NCBI GenBank assembly: GCA_050249535.1
Contig: JBFWQI010000006.1
Span: 62,001 to 126,000 of the forward strand
From: JADJXM01 sp937967285
Lineage (GTDB): Bacteria > Acidobacteriota > Blastocatellia > RBC074
Direction: 5' to 3'
DNA: 64,000 nucleotides
The notes under the pieces were generated by a model. It saw only the letters and a list, made by a program, of their open reading frames with translations, searched no databases and had not been told where the DNA came from. The translations under genes were made by a program, and so were the position numbers. This document shows, in pieces, positions 39,402 through 61,516 of this stretch; the stretch's first letter is position 1, and the number at the start of each line of letters is the position of its first letter.

Positions 39402-39746
39402 CTACCTGGAAAACTCTTCCTTCAATATTATTTCGATCTGTTCCCTGAGAACCGGGGTCTCTTTTGCCGCAGCCACCCAAACGATCCTCCAATCAACGGC
39501 AAAGTACTCATGAACTGCGATATTGCGAAAACCGGAAATCGCGGCCCAATCGATTTCCGGGAACCGATCGGCAAAATCGCGAGATATCCGCGCAGCAGAC
39601 TCACCGATTATCGTCAGTTTGTGCAGGACCGCACTGCGTATGAGATCGCTTGCAAGGAATTCATTTTGTGTCACGCCCGCGAGAAACCCGTCAACCGCAA
39701 CTGCGGCCTCCACAATATCTCTCAAATAAAGCTCTTCATGCCGCAT
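39402..39746 (-). CDS. hepT: HepT-like ribonuclease toxin (DUF86, 114 aa)
   Basis: HEPN-domain RNase toxin of the HepT/MntA system. The catalytic R-x4-H-x-Y motif is intact as RNIAVHEY near residue 80. The flanking helices (LHKLTIIGESAARISRDF and DWAAISGFRNIAVHEYF) are typical of the family. The motif tyrosine is the residue AMPylated by the partner nucleotidyltransferase in characterised systems. It overlaps the mntA gene by 11 nt and is second in the operon. Confidence 0.95.
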   Translation of the reverse strand: MRHEELYLRDIVEAAVAVDGFLAGVTQNEFLASDLIRSAVLHKLTIIGESAARISRDFADRFPEIDWAAISGFRNIAVHEYFAVDWRIVWVAAAKETPVLREQIEIILKEEFSR

Positions 39747-40038
39747 ACAACAACTCTGAATTCGCTAGCACTTCTTGTTTGATTGCCGGTTTCAATCCGA
39801 GTTTGGGAACGAGGTCAGTCGGACGCCCGAGGATTTCAGATAACTCGCGTTGAAATCTACTCAGAGCGAGAAAGCCAACCTCTACGTCAGGCTCAAACTC
39901 GACCAGCAAGTCAACGTCGCTTTGGTCGTTGAAATCCCCGCGAGCCATGGAGCCGAACAGACTCAGTTCCCGGACGCGATATCTCCGGCAAACGTCCCTC
40001 AGTTGCGCTTGTTTGGTTTTGATCGTTTCAGGCAACAT
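39736..40038 (-). CDS. mntA: MntA-like nucleotidyltransferase antitoxin (100 aa)
   Basis: Minimal nucleotidyltransferase of the MNT family. The active site GS-x10-D-x-D is complete: FGSMARGDFNDQSDVDLLVE near residues 28-47, and the third acidic position is plausible in the following strand. In known MntA/HepT pairs this enzyme adds AMP units to the toxin tyrosine and so neutralises it. A perfect -10 hexamer lies 44 bp upstream. Confidence 0.93.
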   Translation of the reverse strand: MLPETIKTKQAQLRDVCRRYRVRELSLFGSMARGDFNDQSDVDLLVEFEPDVEVGFLALSRFQRELSEILGRPTDLVPKLGLKPAIKQEVLANSELLYAA

Positions 40039-40081
40039 TGCACACTACCGAATGCTTATTCTTCAAATTACGACGACGAAT

Positions 40082-40087
40082 ATTATA
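40082..40087 (-). promoter_or_regulatory. -10 element of the mntA-hepT operon
   Basis: TATAAT on the minus strand, 44 bp upstream of the mntA start; no good -35 is seen at 16-18 bp spacing. Confidence 0.35.
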
Positions 40088-40293
40088 GCTCAATTCAGAA
40101 TCCAGGGCTCTTTTTCCTCGCCGGTAAGCCCTCGACCAACCCGATTTTATAAGCCGGACGGGCTCACTTTGATATTCACATTTTGCGGATCTCACCCGTG
40201 AAGTGATTATCCGCGTGGATTGGTTTAAAATACCGGACTTGTCGAAAGACCTGATAGCGTTCAAATCCTTCAACATCCCATATGAGGCCGGTC

Positions 40294-42746
<2,453 letters not shown>

Positions 42747-42874
42747 AGTGTGCATTCCTCTCTTCAATATCGCTTTTAAATATCGATCCGACCGTAATAC
42801 CATAGCGGCGCCGGGCCGCCGCACTCCATACCCGTCTGAAAGGCAGGAAGATTATGACCGATAAGGGAAGATAT

Positions 42875-44353
42875 ATGAAGAAATCAGTCCTCACGTTACT
42901 GGTGTTGATAACGATTGCAGGGGCGACTCCGGCGCAGAGCCGGCGTTACGAACCGAAATGGGAGTCGCTCGACAAGCGTCCGATGCCTGAGTGGTTCCTC
43001 GACGCCAAGTTCGGAGTCTTCATTCACTGGGGAGTCTATTCTGTACCCGCCTACGGTCAGGTCGGAGAGTACGCCGAGTGGTACTGGAACCGGCTGGCGG
43101 GCAACAATCCGAAGTTCGAGCCGTGGCGCGAGTTTCACCGCAGGATCTACGGCGCGAACTTCGACTACATGGATTTCGCGCCGCAGTTCAAGGCGGAGCT
43201 CTACGATCCGAAGCAGTGGGCGAATATCTTCAGGCGCGGCGGGATCAAGTACGTCGTGCTGACATCGAAGCATCATGAAGGATACGCGCTGTGGCCGAGC
43301 GCGGAGGCGAGCCGGACGTGGGGCCGGCCGTGGAATTCGGTCGAGATCGGGCCGAAGCGCGATCTGCTGGGCGAACTGGCGGATGCGACGAGAGCCGAGG
43401 GGCTCAAGTTCGGCTTCTATTACTCGCTCTATGAGTGGTACAACCCGCTCTGGAAGACCGATCGCGCGCGTTATGTCCGCGAGCACATGACGCCGCAGTT
43501 CAAGGATGTGGTGACGCGTTACAAGCCTGCGATCATTTTTTCTGACGGCGAATGGGACATGGATTCGAAGGACTGGGGCAGCGAGGAGCTGCTGGCCTGG
43601 CTCTTCAACGAGACGGCAAACCGGGACGAGGTGGTGATCAACGACCGTTGGGGCAAGGACAGCCGGCACAATCACGGTGGATACTGGACGACGGAGTATG
43701 CGGCGGGTCTCAAGGACGGCTCGCATCCGTGGGAAGAGAGCCGCGGGATGGCATACTCATACGGCGTCAACAGGGCGGAGCGCGTCGACGATTACAAGAC
43801 CGGGCGGGAATTCATCTTCACGCTGATCGATCTGGTCAGCCGCGGAGGCAACCTGCTGCTCGACATCGGACCGAACGGTGACGGCACGATTCCGCCGCTG
43901 ATGGAGCAGCGGCTGCTCGAGATCGGCGACTGGCTGAAGGTCAACGGCGAAGCGATCTACGGCACGCGCACCGCGGGCCGCGCCTGCCAGTGGAGCGACG
44001 GCAAGCGTCCCGATCAGCAGTACGGCGAGTTCATGGTCAAGTACAATCTGATGGATCAGGTCGGACAGCAGCCGAGGAATGGCGTGGCGGTCAAGCAGGT
44101 CTTCTTCACGAAGAAGCCGGACGCGCTCTACGCGATCACCTCCGGCTGGCCGGGCAAGCAGCTCGTCCTGCGCAACATCAAGGCTCCGTCGAAAACGACC
44201 GTCACGATGCTCGGCGTTCCCGGCGCGGTAAAACACTCGCTCAAAGGCGATACTCTGACGATAACGACGCCCGACCTGGGACCGGAAGATGCGCCGGCGC
44301 GTCACGCCTACGTCTTCAAGATCGCTGGCGCCGACGTCCTCCCGGAGAAGTGA
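42875..44353 (+). CDS. Alpha-L-fucosidase, GH29 (492 aa)
   Basis: Exported enzyme (MKKSVLTLLVLITIAGATPA signal) that releases alpha-linked L-fucose. GH29 features: WFLDAKFGVFIHWGVYSVPA at the N-terminus, LTSKHHEGYALWPS with the conserved His pair near residue 130, the nucleophile region AIIFSDGEWD near 220, and the DLVSRGGNLLLDIGPNGDGT motif near 320. It is divergent from the PTE-like gene. ATG 42854 is an alternative start. The next genes, read convergently, are two sulfatases, suggesting a sulfated fucose-containing substrate. Confidence 0.95.
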   Translation: MKKSVLTLLVLITIAGATPAQSRRYEPKWESLDKRPMPEWFLDAKFGVFIHWGVYSVPAYGQVGEYAEWYWNRLAGNNPKFEPWREFHRRIYGANFDYMDFAPQFKAELYDPKQWANIFRRGGIKYVVLTSKHHEGYALWPSAEASRTWGRPWNSVEIGPKRDLLGELADATRAEGLKFGFYYSLYEWYNPLWKTDRARYVREHMTPQFKDVVTRYKPAIIFSDGEWDMDSKDWGSEELLAWLFNETANRDEVVINDRWGKDSRHNHGGYWTTEYAAGLKDGSHPWEESRGMAYSYGVNRAERVDDYKTGREFIFTLIDLVSRGGNLLLDIGPNGDGTIPPLMEQRLLEIGDWLKVNGEAIYGTRTAGRACQWSDGKRPDQQYGEFMVKYNLMDQVGQQPRNGVAVKQVFFTKKPDALYAITSGWPGKQLVLRNIKAPSKTTVTMLGVPGAVKHSLKGDTLTITTPDLGPEDAPARHAYVFKIAGADVLPEK

Positions 44354-44354
44354 G

Positions 44355-44519
44355 AAACGCCAGGGATTAAACGCCAAGGACGCCAAGAACGCAGAGGGGT
44401 TTTGGGTATCGATGCCCGAGATAACTTCCAGTGGATGGGACTCGGGTAATGATAATCAAAAATCTCTTTGCGTTCTTGGCGTCCTTGGCGTTTCAATCCC
44501 TTGGCGTCCCTGGCGTTTA
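44355..44519. repeat. CGCCAAGGACGCCAAG palindromic repeat between fucosidase and sulfatase
   Basis: TTAAACGCCAAGGACGCCAA and GAACGCA on the left are mirrored by TGCGTTCTTGGCGTCCTTGG and CGTTT on the right around an 80-bp core. The outermost ATAAACGCC supplies the TAA stop of the sulfatase gene. Confidence 0.9.
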
Positions 44520-46136
44520 TCTCCTTGGATTCGGATTGGTGAAGGGAGGGCGTTCGAAGGTCATCCGGTCGCCGGTGACTCGAGGATCGCCCGCATCGGT
44601 CAGGATCTTCATCAGTTGGGATGCCAGTCTTTCTCTGGCTGACTTGTAGCCGGGCTCGGCCGCCACGTTCCTCATCTGGTAAGGGTCCTTGCGCAGGTCG
44701 TAGAGTTCCTCGGCAGGACGTCGTGCAAAAGCGATCTCGTAATACTTCTTCCACTTAGTATCATTTCGATTGAGCACGAGCCATGCCTTGGTCGGGCCGG
44801 CATCCATGTCGGGAAATGCTGCGTATGTGTTCGTCTCGAGATCGGCCTGAGTGGGCGCGTTCGAATCAGTGACCGTCACGGGAGTGCCGAGAGGCCAGCG
44901 TTCGGGAGCGTAGTTGCGGATGTAGAGATAATCGGGCGTTCTGAGTGCGCGTTGCGGATAGGGCAGGTTGTCGCCGTTGGCGAAGGCCACGTGGCGCTCG
45001 CGCCCGCTGATGACGCGGTTGCGAGCGGCCTCGACCTGCCCGCTCTTCTTCGAACGCAGCACGCTCAGCAGACTGCGCGCATCGACGTCTTTCGGAATCG
45101 GCACACCGGCGGCCTCCAGAAAGGTCGGCGCGAGATCCGGCAGGCTCGTCAGATCGTCGATCACGCGCGATCTTTCGATCACCTTCGGCCAGCGCATAAC
45201 CAGCGCCACTCCGGTGCCGAAATCGTAGAGGTTGCACTTGCCGTTGGTAACGCCCGGCATGCCGTGATCCCCGCTGATGACGATCAGCGTCTTGTCGAGC
45301 TCTCCGGTCTCTTCCAGCCGTTTGAGCAGGACTCCGATGTAGGCGTCATAAGCCTGAACTTCTCCGAGGTAATCGGCCAGATCCTCGCGGACCTCGTGAA
45401 CATCCGGCAGAAACGGCGGCATCCTGCCCTTGAGGCTGTCCGGATCTATGCCCCACAGCTTCTTACCGGAACCCTTCGTCCAGCGCCGGTGGGTGTTGGT
45501 CGGCCCGAACCAGTAGAGCCAGGGACGGCCCGGCTTTCGATCGGCCAGAAAGGCGTCGAAATTCTGGCGGACCTGCCCGTAGATCCTGTCGCGCGCGGCT
45601 TCGAGCGATTCGCCCCTGCCCATCATCTCCGTTACGTTCTCTGAGAAGTTGTTGGGCAGGTTGCCGGCTTTCTCGTAAGCGTGCTTGCCCGCCCCGAAAG
45701 GCGCATCGTTCGGAGTTCCGGGGCTCCATACCTTGTAGGTCTCGCCGATGTGATAGCCGGCGTCGCGCAGCAGATGCGGGAAGCTCGGGATCGAATCATC
45801 CCACTCGGCCGTATGCAGGATCGCGCCGCGACCCGTATTGAAGAAATATCTTCCGGAGAGCAGCGAACTGCGGCACGGAGTACACGACGGAGCATTGACG
45901 AACGCCCGCCGGAAGAGCGCTCCCTCGCGCGCCACCCGGTCGATATTCGGGGTTTTGACTACCTGATTGAGCGACGGCTGTTTCTCGAGCTCGGCATAGA
46001 TGCTCGCGTATCTTCCCCAATCGTCCGCGAAACAGAATAGTATGTTCGGCTGCTCCTGCGCCTCGGCAGGTGGCGGCTCCGGAGCAGTGAACAACAACGG
46101 CAGAAACAGCAAAGATCCGATTAACCTTCTTAACAT
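44517..46136 (-). CDS. Sulfatase, formylglycine type (539 aa)
   Basis: Exported sulfatase that removes sulfate from a sugar. It has the metal-site DDWGR after QPNILFCFA, and the activation motif NAPSCTPCRSSLLSGRY near residue 86, C-x-P-x-R with an unusual Cys at the fourth position. It also has SGDHGM and the LYDLRKDPYQMRNVAAEP tail common to S1 family sulfatases. Start 46136 follows the upstream sulfatase by 10 bp, so the two form an operon. No formylglycine-generating enzyme or anaerobic sulfatase-maturating enzyme gene is visible in the window. Confidence 0.94.
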   Translation of the reverse strand: MLRRLIGSLLFLPLLFTAPEPPPAEAQEQPNILFCFADDWGRYASIYAELEKQPSLNQVVKTPNIDRVAREGALFRRAFVNAPSCTPCRSSLLSGRYFFNTGRGAILHTAEWDDSIPSFPHLLRDAGYHIGETYKVWSPGTPNDAPFGAGKHAYEKAGNLPNNFSENVTEMMGRGESLEAARDRIYGQVRQNFDAFLADRKPGRPWLYWFGPTNTHRRWTKGSGKKLWGIDPDSLKGRMPPFLPDVHEVREDLADYLGEVQAYDAYIGVLLKRLEETGELDKTLIVISGDHGMPGVTNGKCNLYDFGTGVALVMRWPKVIERSRVIDDLTSLPDLAPTFLEAAGVPIPKDVDARSLLSVLRSKKSGQVEAARNRVISGRERHVAFANGDNLPYPQRALRTPDYLYIRNYAPERWPLGTPVTVTDSNAPTQADLETNTYAAFPDMDAGPTKAWLVLNRNDTKWKKYYEIAFARRPAEELYDLRKDPYQMRNVAAEPGYKSARERLASQLMKILTDAGDPRVTGDRMTFERPPFTNPNPRR

Positions 46137-46146
46137 TCGATAACCC

Positions 46147-47883
46147 CTATCTTGCGCGCCATGCGCCGAGCGGCAGGACTTTCGCGCGTGCGGCCCATGA
46201 GTCCCATTTGGCCGACAGTTCCCTGACTCTGTCCGGGTATTTGGTCGCCAGATCATTCATCTCAGTTCGATCGGCATCGATGTCGTAGAGTTCCCACGGC
46301 CGATTCTCTTTTGCGACCAGTTTCCATCTGCCTTCGCGGACCGCGCGATTGCCCTCATGCTCCCAGAAGATGGGCTGCGAGCGGTCCGGTGAGCTGCCCG
46401 TCATCACCGGCCGAAGGCTGACGCCCTCCATCGGTTGAATTGAATTGCCGGCATGCTCGGCCGGATATTTCGCTCCGCTGACATCGATCGCCGTCGCCAT
46501 CAGGTCGATCAGATGTCCCGGCGATTTGACCAGCCCGTTACGACGCGATCCCGGAATGCCTTTCGGCCAGTGGACGATGAGCGGAGTCGAGATGCCGCCC
46601 TCGTGCGTCCAGTGCTTGTATTCGCGAAACGGCGTGTTGCTGACATTCGCCCAGCCGCGCCCGTATGCGATGTAGGTATCGGCAGCGCCGGGCAGAGCGC
46701 CCGTCCCCATGATCACCGGATAGCCGTCGCGCGTCTGTCTCGGCGCAGAGCCGAACTGAAAATCGTCCTTCGTCATCGCCGGATAACCGGGCTTCTCGGG
46801 GCGGGTCTTGTACGGATTGCTCTGTGTTGTCGCGCGCCCCTGAGTCTCGGCGCATCCGCCATTGTCCTGCAGAAAGAAGATGATCGTGTTGTCTAACTGC
46901 CCCTGCTTTTTGAGTTCCGATACGATCCGGCCGATGCCCTGGTCCATGACATCGACCATTGCGGCATAAACCTCCATGCCGCGCGCCTCCCACTGTTTGT
47001 TCTCGACCTTGTCCCAATCCTCAGCCTGAGGCGACATCTGCCAGCGCGGATCGATCAGCCCCAGTTTCCCGGCCTTCTCGAAACGCGCCTTGCGGATCGC
47101 GCCGTATCCCTGATCGTACTTCCCCCTGTATTTCGCGATATCTTTCTCGCGGGCATGCATCGGCCAGTGCGCCGCGGTATAGGCGATGTACATGAAAAAC
47201 GGTTTGTTGCCGCCGCGTTGCTTGTGTTCGGAGATGAACCTGCCGGCATGATCGCTGATGGCGTCGGTGTAGTAGAACTGCTCGGGCTTGTATTCCGGAT
47301 CGTTGAACGCCGTGATCAGCCTGTTATCACGCACCAGAGCGCTCGGATCCCAATAGCTGCCTGCGCCATGAATCGTCCCGTAGTAGCGATCGAAACCGCG
47401 CTGCAGCGGCCAGTTGTGAGTCCGCGTCAACTGTTCGGCATTCTGCCCCGGCGTGACGTGCCATTTGCCTACTGCATATGTCGAATAACCGGCCGGCCGC
47501 AGCGCCTCGGCAATCGTCACGCTGTTGCGGTTCAGATCGCCGCGATAACCGTCCAGGCCGCGGTCCGCCATCATGTGTCCGATGCCCGCCTGGTGCGAGT
47601 AGAGGCCCGTCAGCAGGCTGGCGCGAGTCGGACAGCAGCGCGCGTTGTTGTAGAACTGGGTGAATCTCAGCCCGTTCGACGCGAGAGCATCCAGATTGGG
47701 CGTTTCGATCTCTCCGCCGTAACAGCCGATATCTGAAAAGCCCATGTCGTCGGACATGATAATGATGATATTCGGGCGAGTATCCGACGACGCCCTCTGC
47801 GCCTGAGTTGGTTGTCCTGACCGGATGAAAAGCAGTGAGAGTGATAACGCCGTCAGAACCAGCCATCGTACGATTTTATTCAT
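46147..47883 (-). CDS. Arylsulfatase, formylglycine type (578 aa)
   Basis: Signal-peptide-bearing S1 sulfatase. Metal site IIIIMSDDMGFSDIGCYGGE, activation motif YNNARCCPTRASLLTGLYSH near residue 84 (C-C-P-T-R), substrate-pocket GKWHVTPG, and a C-terminal ELYDIDADRTEMNDLATKYP. This arrangement resembles arylsulfatase A-like enzymes that act on sulfated glycans. Start 47883 is preferred over 47889 because GTGGAA lies 7 nt upstream of it. Its 5' flank is formed by GGGAGCGCC repeats. Confidence 0.95.
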   Translation of the reverse strand: MNKIVRWLVLTALSLSLLFIRSGQPTQAQRASSDTRPNIIIIMSDDMGFSDIGCYGGEIETPNLDALASNGLRFTQFYNNARCCPTRASLLTGLYSHQAGIGHMMADRGLDGYRGDLNRNSVTIAEALRPAGYSTYAVGKWHVTPGQNAEQLTRTHNWPLQRGFDRYYGTIHGAGSYWDPSALVRDNRLITAFNDPEYKPEQFYYTDAISDHAGRFISEHKQRGGNKPFFMYIAYTAAHWPMHAREKDIAKYRGKYDQGYGAIRKARFEKAGKLGLIDPRWQMSPQAEDWDKVENKQWEARGMEVYAAMVDVMDQGIGRIVSELKKQGQLDNTIIFFLQDNGGCAETQGRATTQSNPYKTRPEKPGYPAMTKDDFQFGSAPRQTRDGYPVIMGTGALPGAADTYIAYGRGWANVSNTPFREYKHWTHEGGISTPLIVHWPKGIPGSRRNGLVKSPGHLIDLMATAIDVSGAKYPAEHAGNSIQPMEGVSLRPVMTGSSPDRSQPIFWEHEGNRAVREGRWKLVAKENRPWELYDIDADRTEMNDLATKYPDRVRELSAKWDSWAARAKVLPLGAWRAR

Positions 47884-47899
47884 AAGCATTTCCACGGGA

Positions 47900-48247
47900 G
47901 CGCCGACCTGGGAGCGCCGACCTGGGAGCGCCGAGCCCCAGCTCGGCAGTTCTTTCAAAATAAAGTAACTGTTCAGCCCTTGGAGGAAAGAAGAAATTAG
48001 ACAGGATTTACAGGATTTACAGGATTAAATCTAAGGATAAAATGAGCTCGAAAATGAGTCGAAGTCCATTTGCCGAAGAGTACTGGCCTGAATGCCCTCA
48101 AACTTAATCCTGTAAATCCTGTCAAATCCTGTAAATCCTGTCCAATTTCCTTTTCCCCTCTGCAGGCTGAGTAGTAACAATATAGATTGTATTTGTAATA
48201 TCACTGGGGCCGAGCTGGGGCTCGGCGCTCCCAGGCGCTCCCAGACG
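47900..48247. repeat. Nested palindromic repeats: GGGAGCGCC outer, ACAGGATTT inner
   Basis: The outer arms CTGGGAGCGCCGAGCCCCAG+CTCGGC (47922-47947) and their exact reverse complement (48209-48234) give a perfect 26-bp inverted repeat, with extra GGGAGCGCC units outside it. Inside (47997-48150) is a second palindrome built from 9-bp ACAGGATTT units on the left and AATCCTGTA units on the right. This accounts for essentially the whole 370-bp gap. Confidence 0.92.
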
Positions 48248-48256
48248 CTTCAAAGG

Positions 48257-48685
<429 letters not shown>

Positions 48686-48689
48686 ACTC

Positions 48690-48753
48690 CCTTCAAATCA
48701 TCCGGTCGCTATTCAAATCACCCGGTCGCTATCGCTCCCGGTACCGTACCGTT
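48690..48753. repeat. CGGTCGCTA-type repeat, short copy
   Basis: TCCGGTCGCTATTCAAATCA then CCCGGTCGCTATCGCTCCCG + GTACCGTACC. Matches the block at 16438-16468. It ends 3-4 bp from the stop of the esterase gene. Confidence 0.75.
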
Positions 48754-49656
48754 CTATTTTTTATTCAAAAGTCCCTGAATTTTCAGCCAGTCGCCGAAGC
48801 GTTCGATCCAGGAATCGGAGGGCAGATTGAGCTTGCGCATTCCGAAGCCGTGGCCGCCCTTCGAGTACATATGAATTTCGGCCGGTTTCTTCGCCGTCAA
48901 CCATTGGCTGTAAATTTTGATGCTGTCCGGAGCGAGCCCCAACTGATCATCGCTGGCGGCCACAACGAAAAGCGGAGGCGCATCCTGCGGAACCGGCGCC
49001 TCCCTGACTGCGCCCATGTAGGCATAGATCGGAGCGATAAAATCGGGCCGGCTCTCTGGATCGTAACCGAATGCGACGGAAGCAGTCACGGTCCCGCCCG
49101 CTGAAAAGCCAATCAATCCTATCCGTTTGGGATCGATTCCATACTCTTTTGCATTCTGGCGGACGTATCGGACAGATGCCATGCCGTCCGCGATTGCCAT
49201 TGGAATTACCCTGGCAGTGGCTGCTTCCATTTTGTCGCGGTTGCCGATATTGGCCATGGCCTCGCGGACTCCGTCCTCGCCGGTTTGAACAAGGCGATAC
49301 TTAAGGACGAAGGCGGCGACACCGATGCCGTTGAGCCATTTGGCGACGTCATGTCCTTCGCTGTTGATCGAGAGCGCGAAGAATCCGCCACCCGGACAGA
49401 TGACGACAGCCGCCCCGGTCGCCTTCGCCGGATCGGGCAACCAGGCGGTCAGCGTCGGATCGACGACGTTGGTGACGACCTGCGTGTTCCAGATCTGCGA
49501 GAAATATTCCTTCTCCTTGTGCGTCCACGACTCCGATCCCGGAGCCGCCCCCGGATAGAGCCGGACCACCTTTTGAGCAAGAGCTGTCGTCGAAACGAAT
49601 GACAGAAGAACAAAAAGAATCAACCTGCTACGCAATCCGACATTGCCAGTTTTCAT
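48754..49656 (-). CDS. BD-FAE-like alpha/beta-hydrolase, probable xylan acetyl/feruloyl esterase (300 aa)
   Basis: Exported esterase: signal RLILFVLLSFVSTTALAQ, oxyanion loop VVICPGGGFFALS, nucleophile elbow IGLIGFSAGGTVTAS near residue 180, acid in VVAASDDQLGL, and the His in YSKGGHGFGMRK. The length and GFSAGG pattern match bifunctional xylan esterases and acetyl esterases of Acidobacteriota and Bacteroidota. It would remove acetyl or feruloyl groups from xylan before the GH67 enzyme encoded divergently at 49.9 kb acts. Start 49656 has GAGGAG upstream. Confidence 0.88.
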   Translation of the reverse strand: MKTGNVGLRSRLILFVLLSFVSTTALAQKVVRLYPGAAPGSESWTHKEKEYFSQIWNTQVVTNVVDPTLTAWLPDPAKATGAAVVICPGGGFFALSINSEGHDVAKWLNGIGVAAFVLKYRLVQTGEDGVREAMANIGNRDKMEAATARVIPMAIADGMASVRYVRQNAKEYGIDPKRIGLIGFSAGGTVTASVAFGYDPESRPDFIAPIYAYMGAVREAPVPQDAPPLFVVAASDDQLGLAPDSIKIYSQWLTAKKPAEIHMYSKGGHGFGMRKLNLPSDSWIERFGDWLKIQGLLNKK

Positions 49657-49741
49657 GATGCTGCTCCTCAATTGCAATCCTTAGATTGATCAGTTGTGTC
49701 TGGTGTCATAACACAGGAAAAGATGAATTGACAAACGCAGG

Positions 49742-49824
<83 letters not shown>

Positions 49825-49880
49825 ATAGTGTCATAATACCGGCGACAATCTCCTGAAATCTCAATCATCGAGGGAGCAAG

Positions 49881-52028
<2,148 letters not shown>

Positions 52029-52032
52029 GAAA

Positions 52033-54116
<2,084 letters not shown>

Positions 54117-54130
54117 GATGTGAGCCTCCC

Positions 54131-54194
54131 GCCGGGAGCGCCGGCGTCCCCGCCGGCTTAATCCGGGAACATTCTCAAGGCCGGCGCTCCCGGC
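54131..54194. repeat. GCCGGGAGCGCCGG inverted repeat
   Basis: GCCGGGAGCGCCGG (54131-54144) and its exact reverse complement (54181-54194) around a 36-bp loop. It is related in sequence to the GGGAGCGCC repeats at 47900-48247 and lies in the gap between two same-strand genes. Confidence 0.9.
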
Positions 54195-54211
54195 AACTAA
54201 ACTGATTAAAT

Positions 54212-58372
<4,161 letters not shown>

Positions 58373-58373
58373 G

Positions 58374-58491
<118 letters not shown>

Positions 58492-58703
58492 GTGGGCATT
58501 GTTCCCCACTCAAGCCACGTCTTTTTCCCCAATGATTAGAGACGGCGCAACTCTAACATTCAAAAACCCTTTTCTTATCAACAACATACAAAATCAGACC
58601 GGCAGCCCGAATCCGGCATAATCCTTGCAAATTACATTGTATTCATCGTAATTCCGCCCTTTTTCGGGACAGTGCTGATCAACCATCAACGGAGCACACC
58701 GAT

Positions 58704-58949
<246 letters not shown>

Positions 58950-58970
58950 CAGCAACCGGAGGAAAGAATA

Positions 58971-61455
<2,485 letters not shown>

Positions 61456-61516
61456 ACGAGCAGTGTTTAACCGGATGCATGCGCTCCCGGCTGACCAGAA
61501 GAATACCGGAACGCGG

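Noticed and set aside
39265..39492. Small minus-strand ORF downstream of hepT
   Set aside because: It overlaps the hepT 3' end in another frame, with no start signal and no family resemblance.
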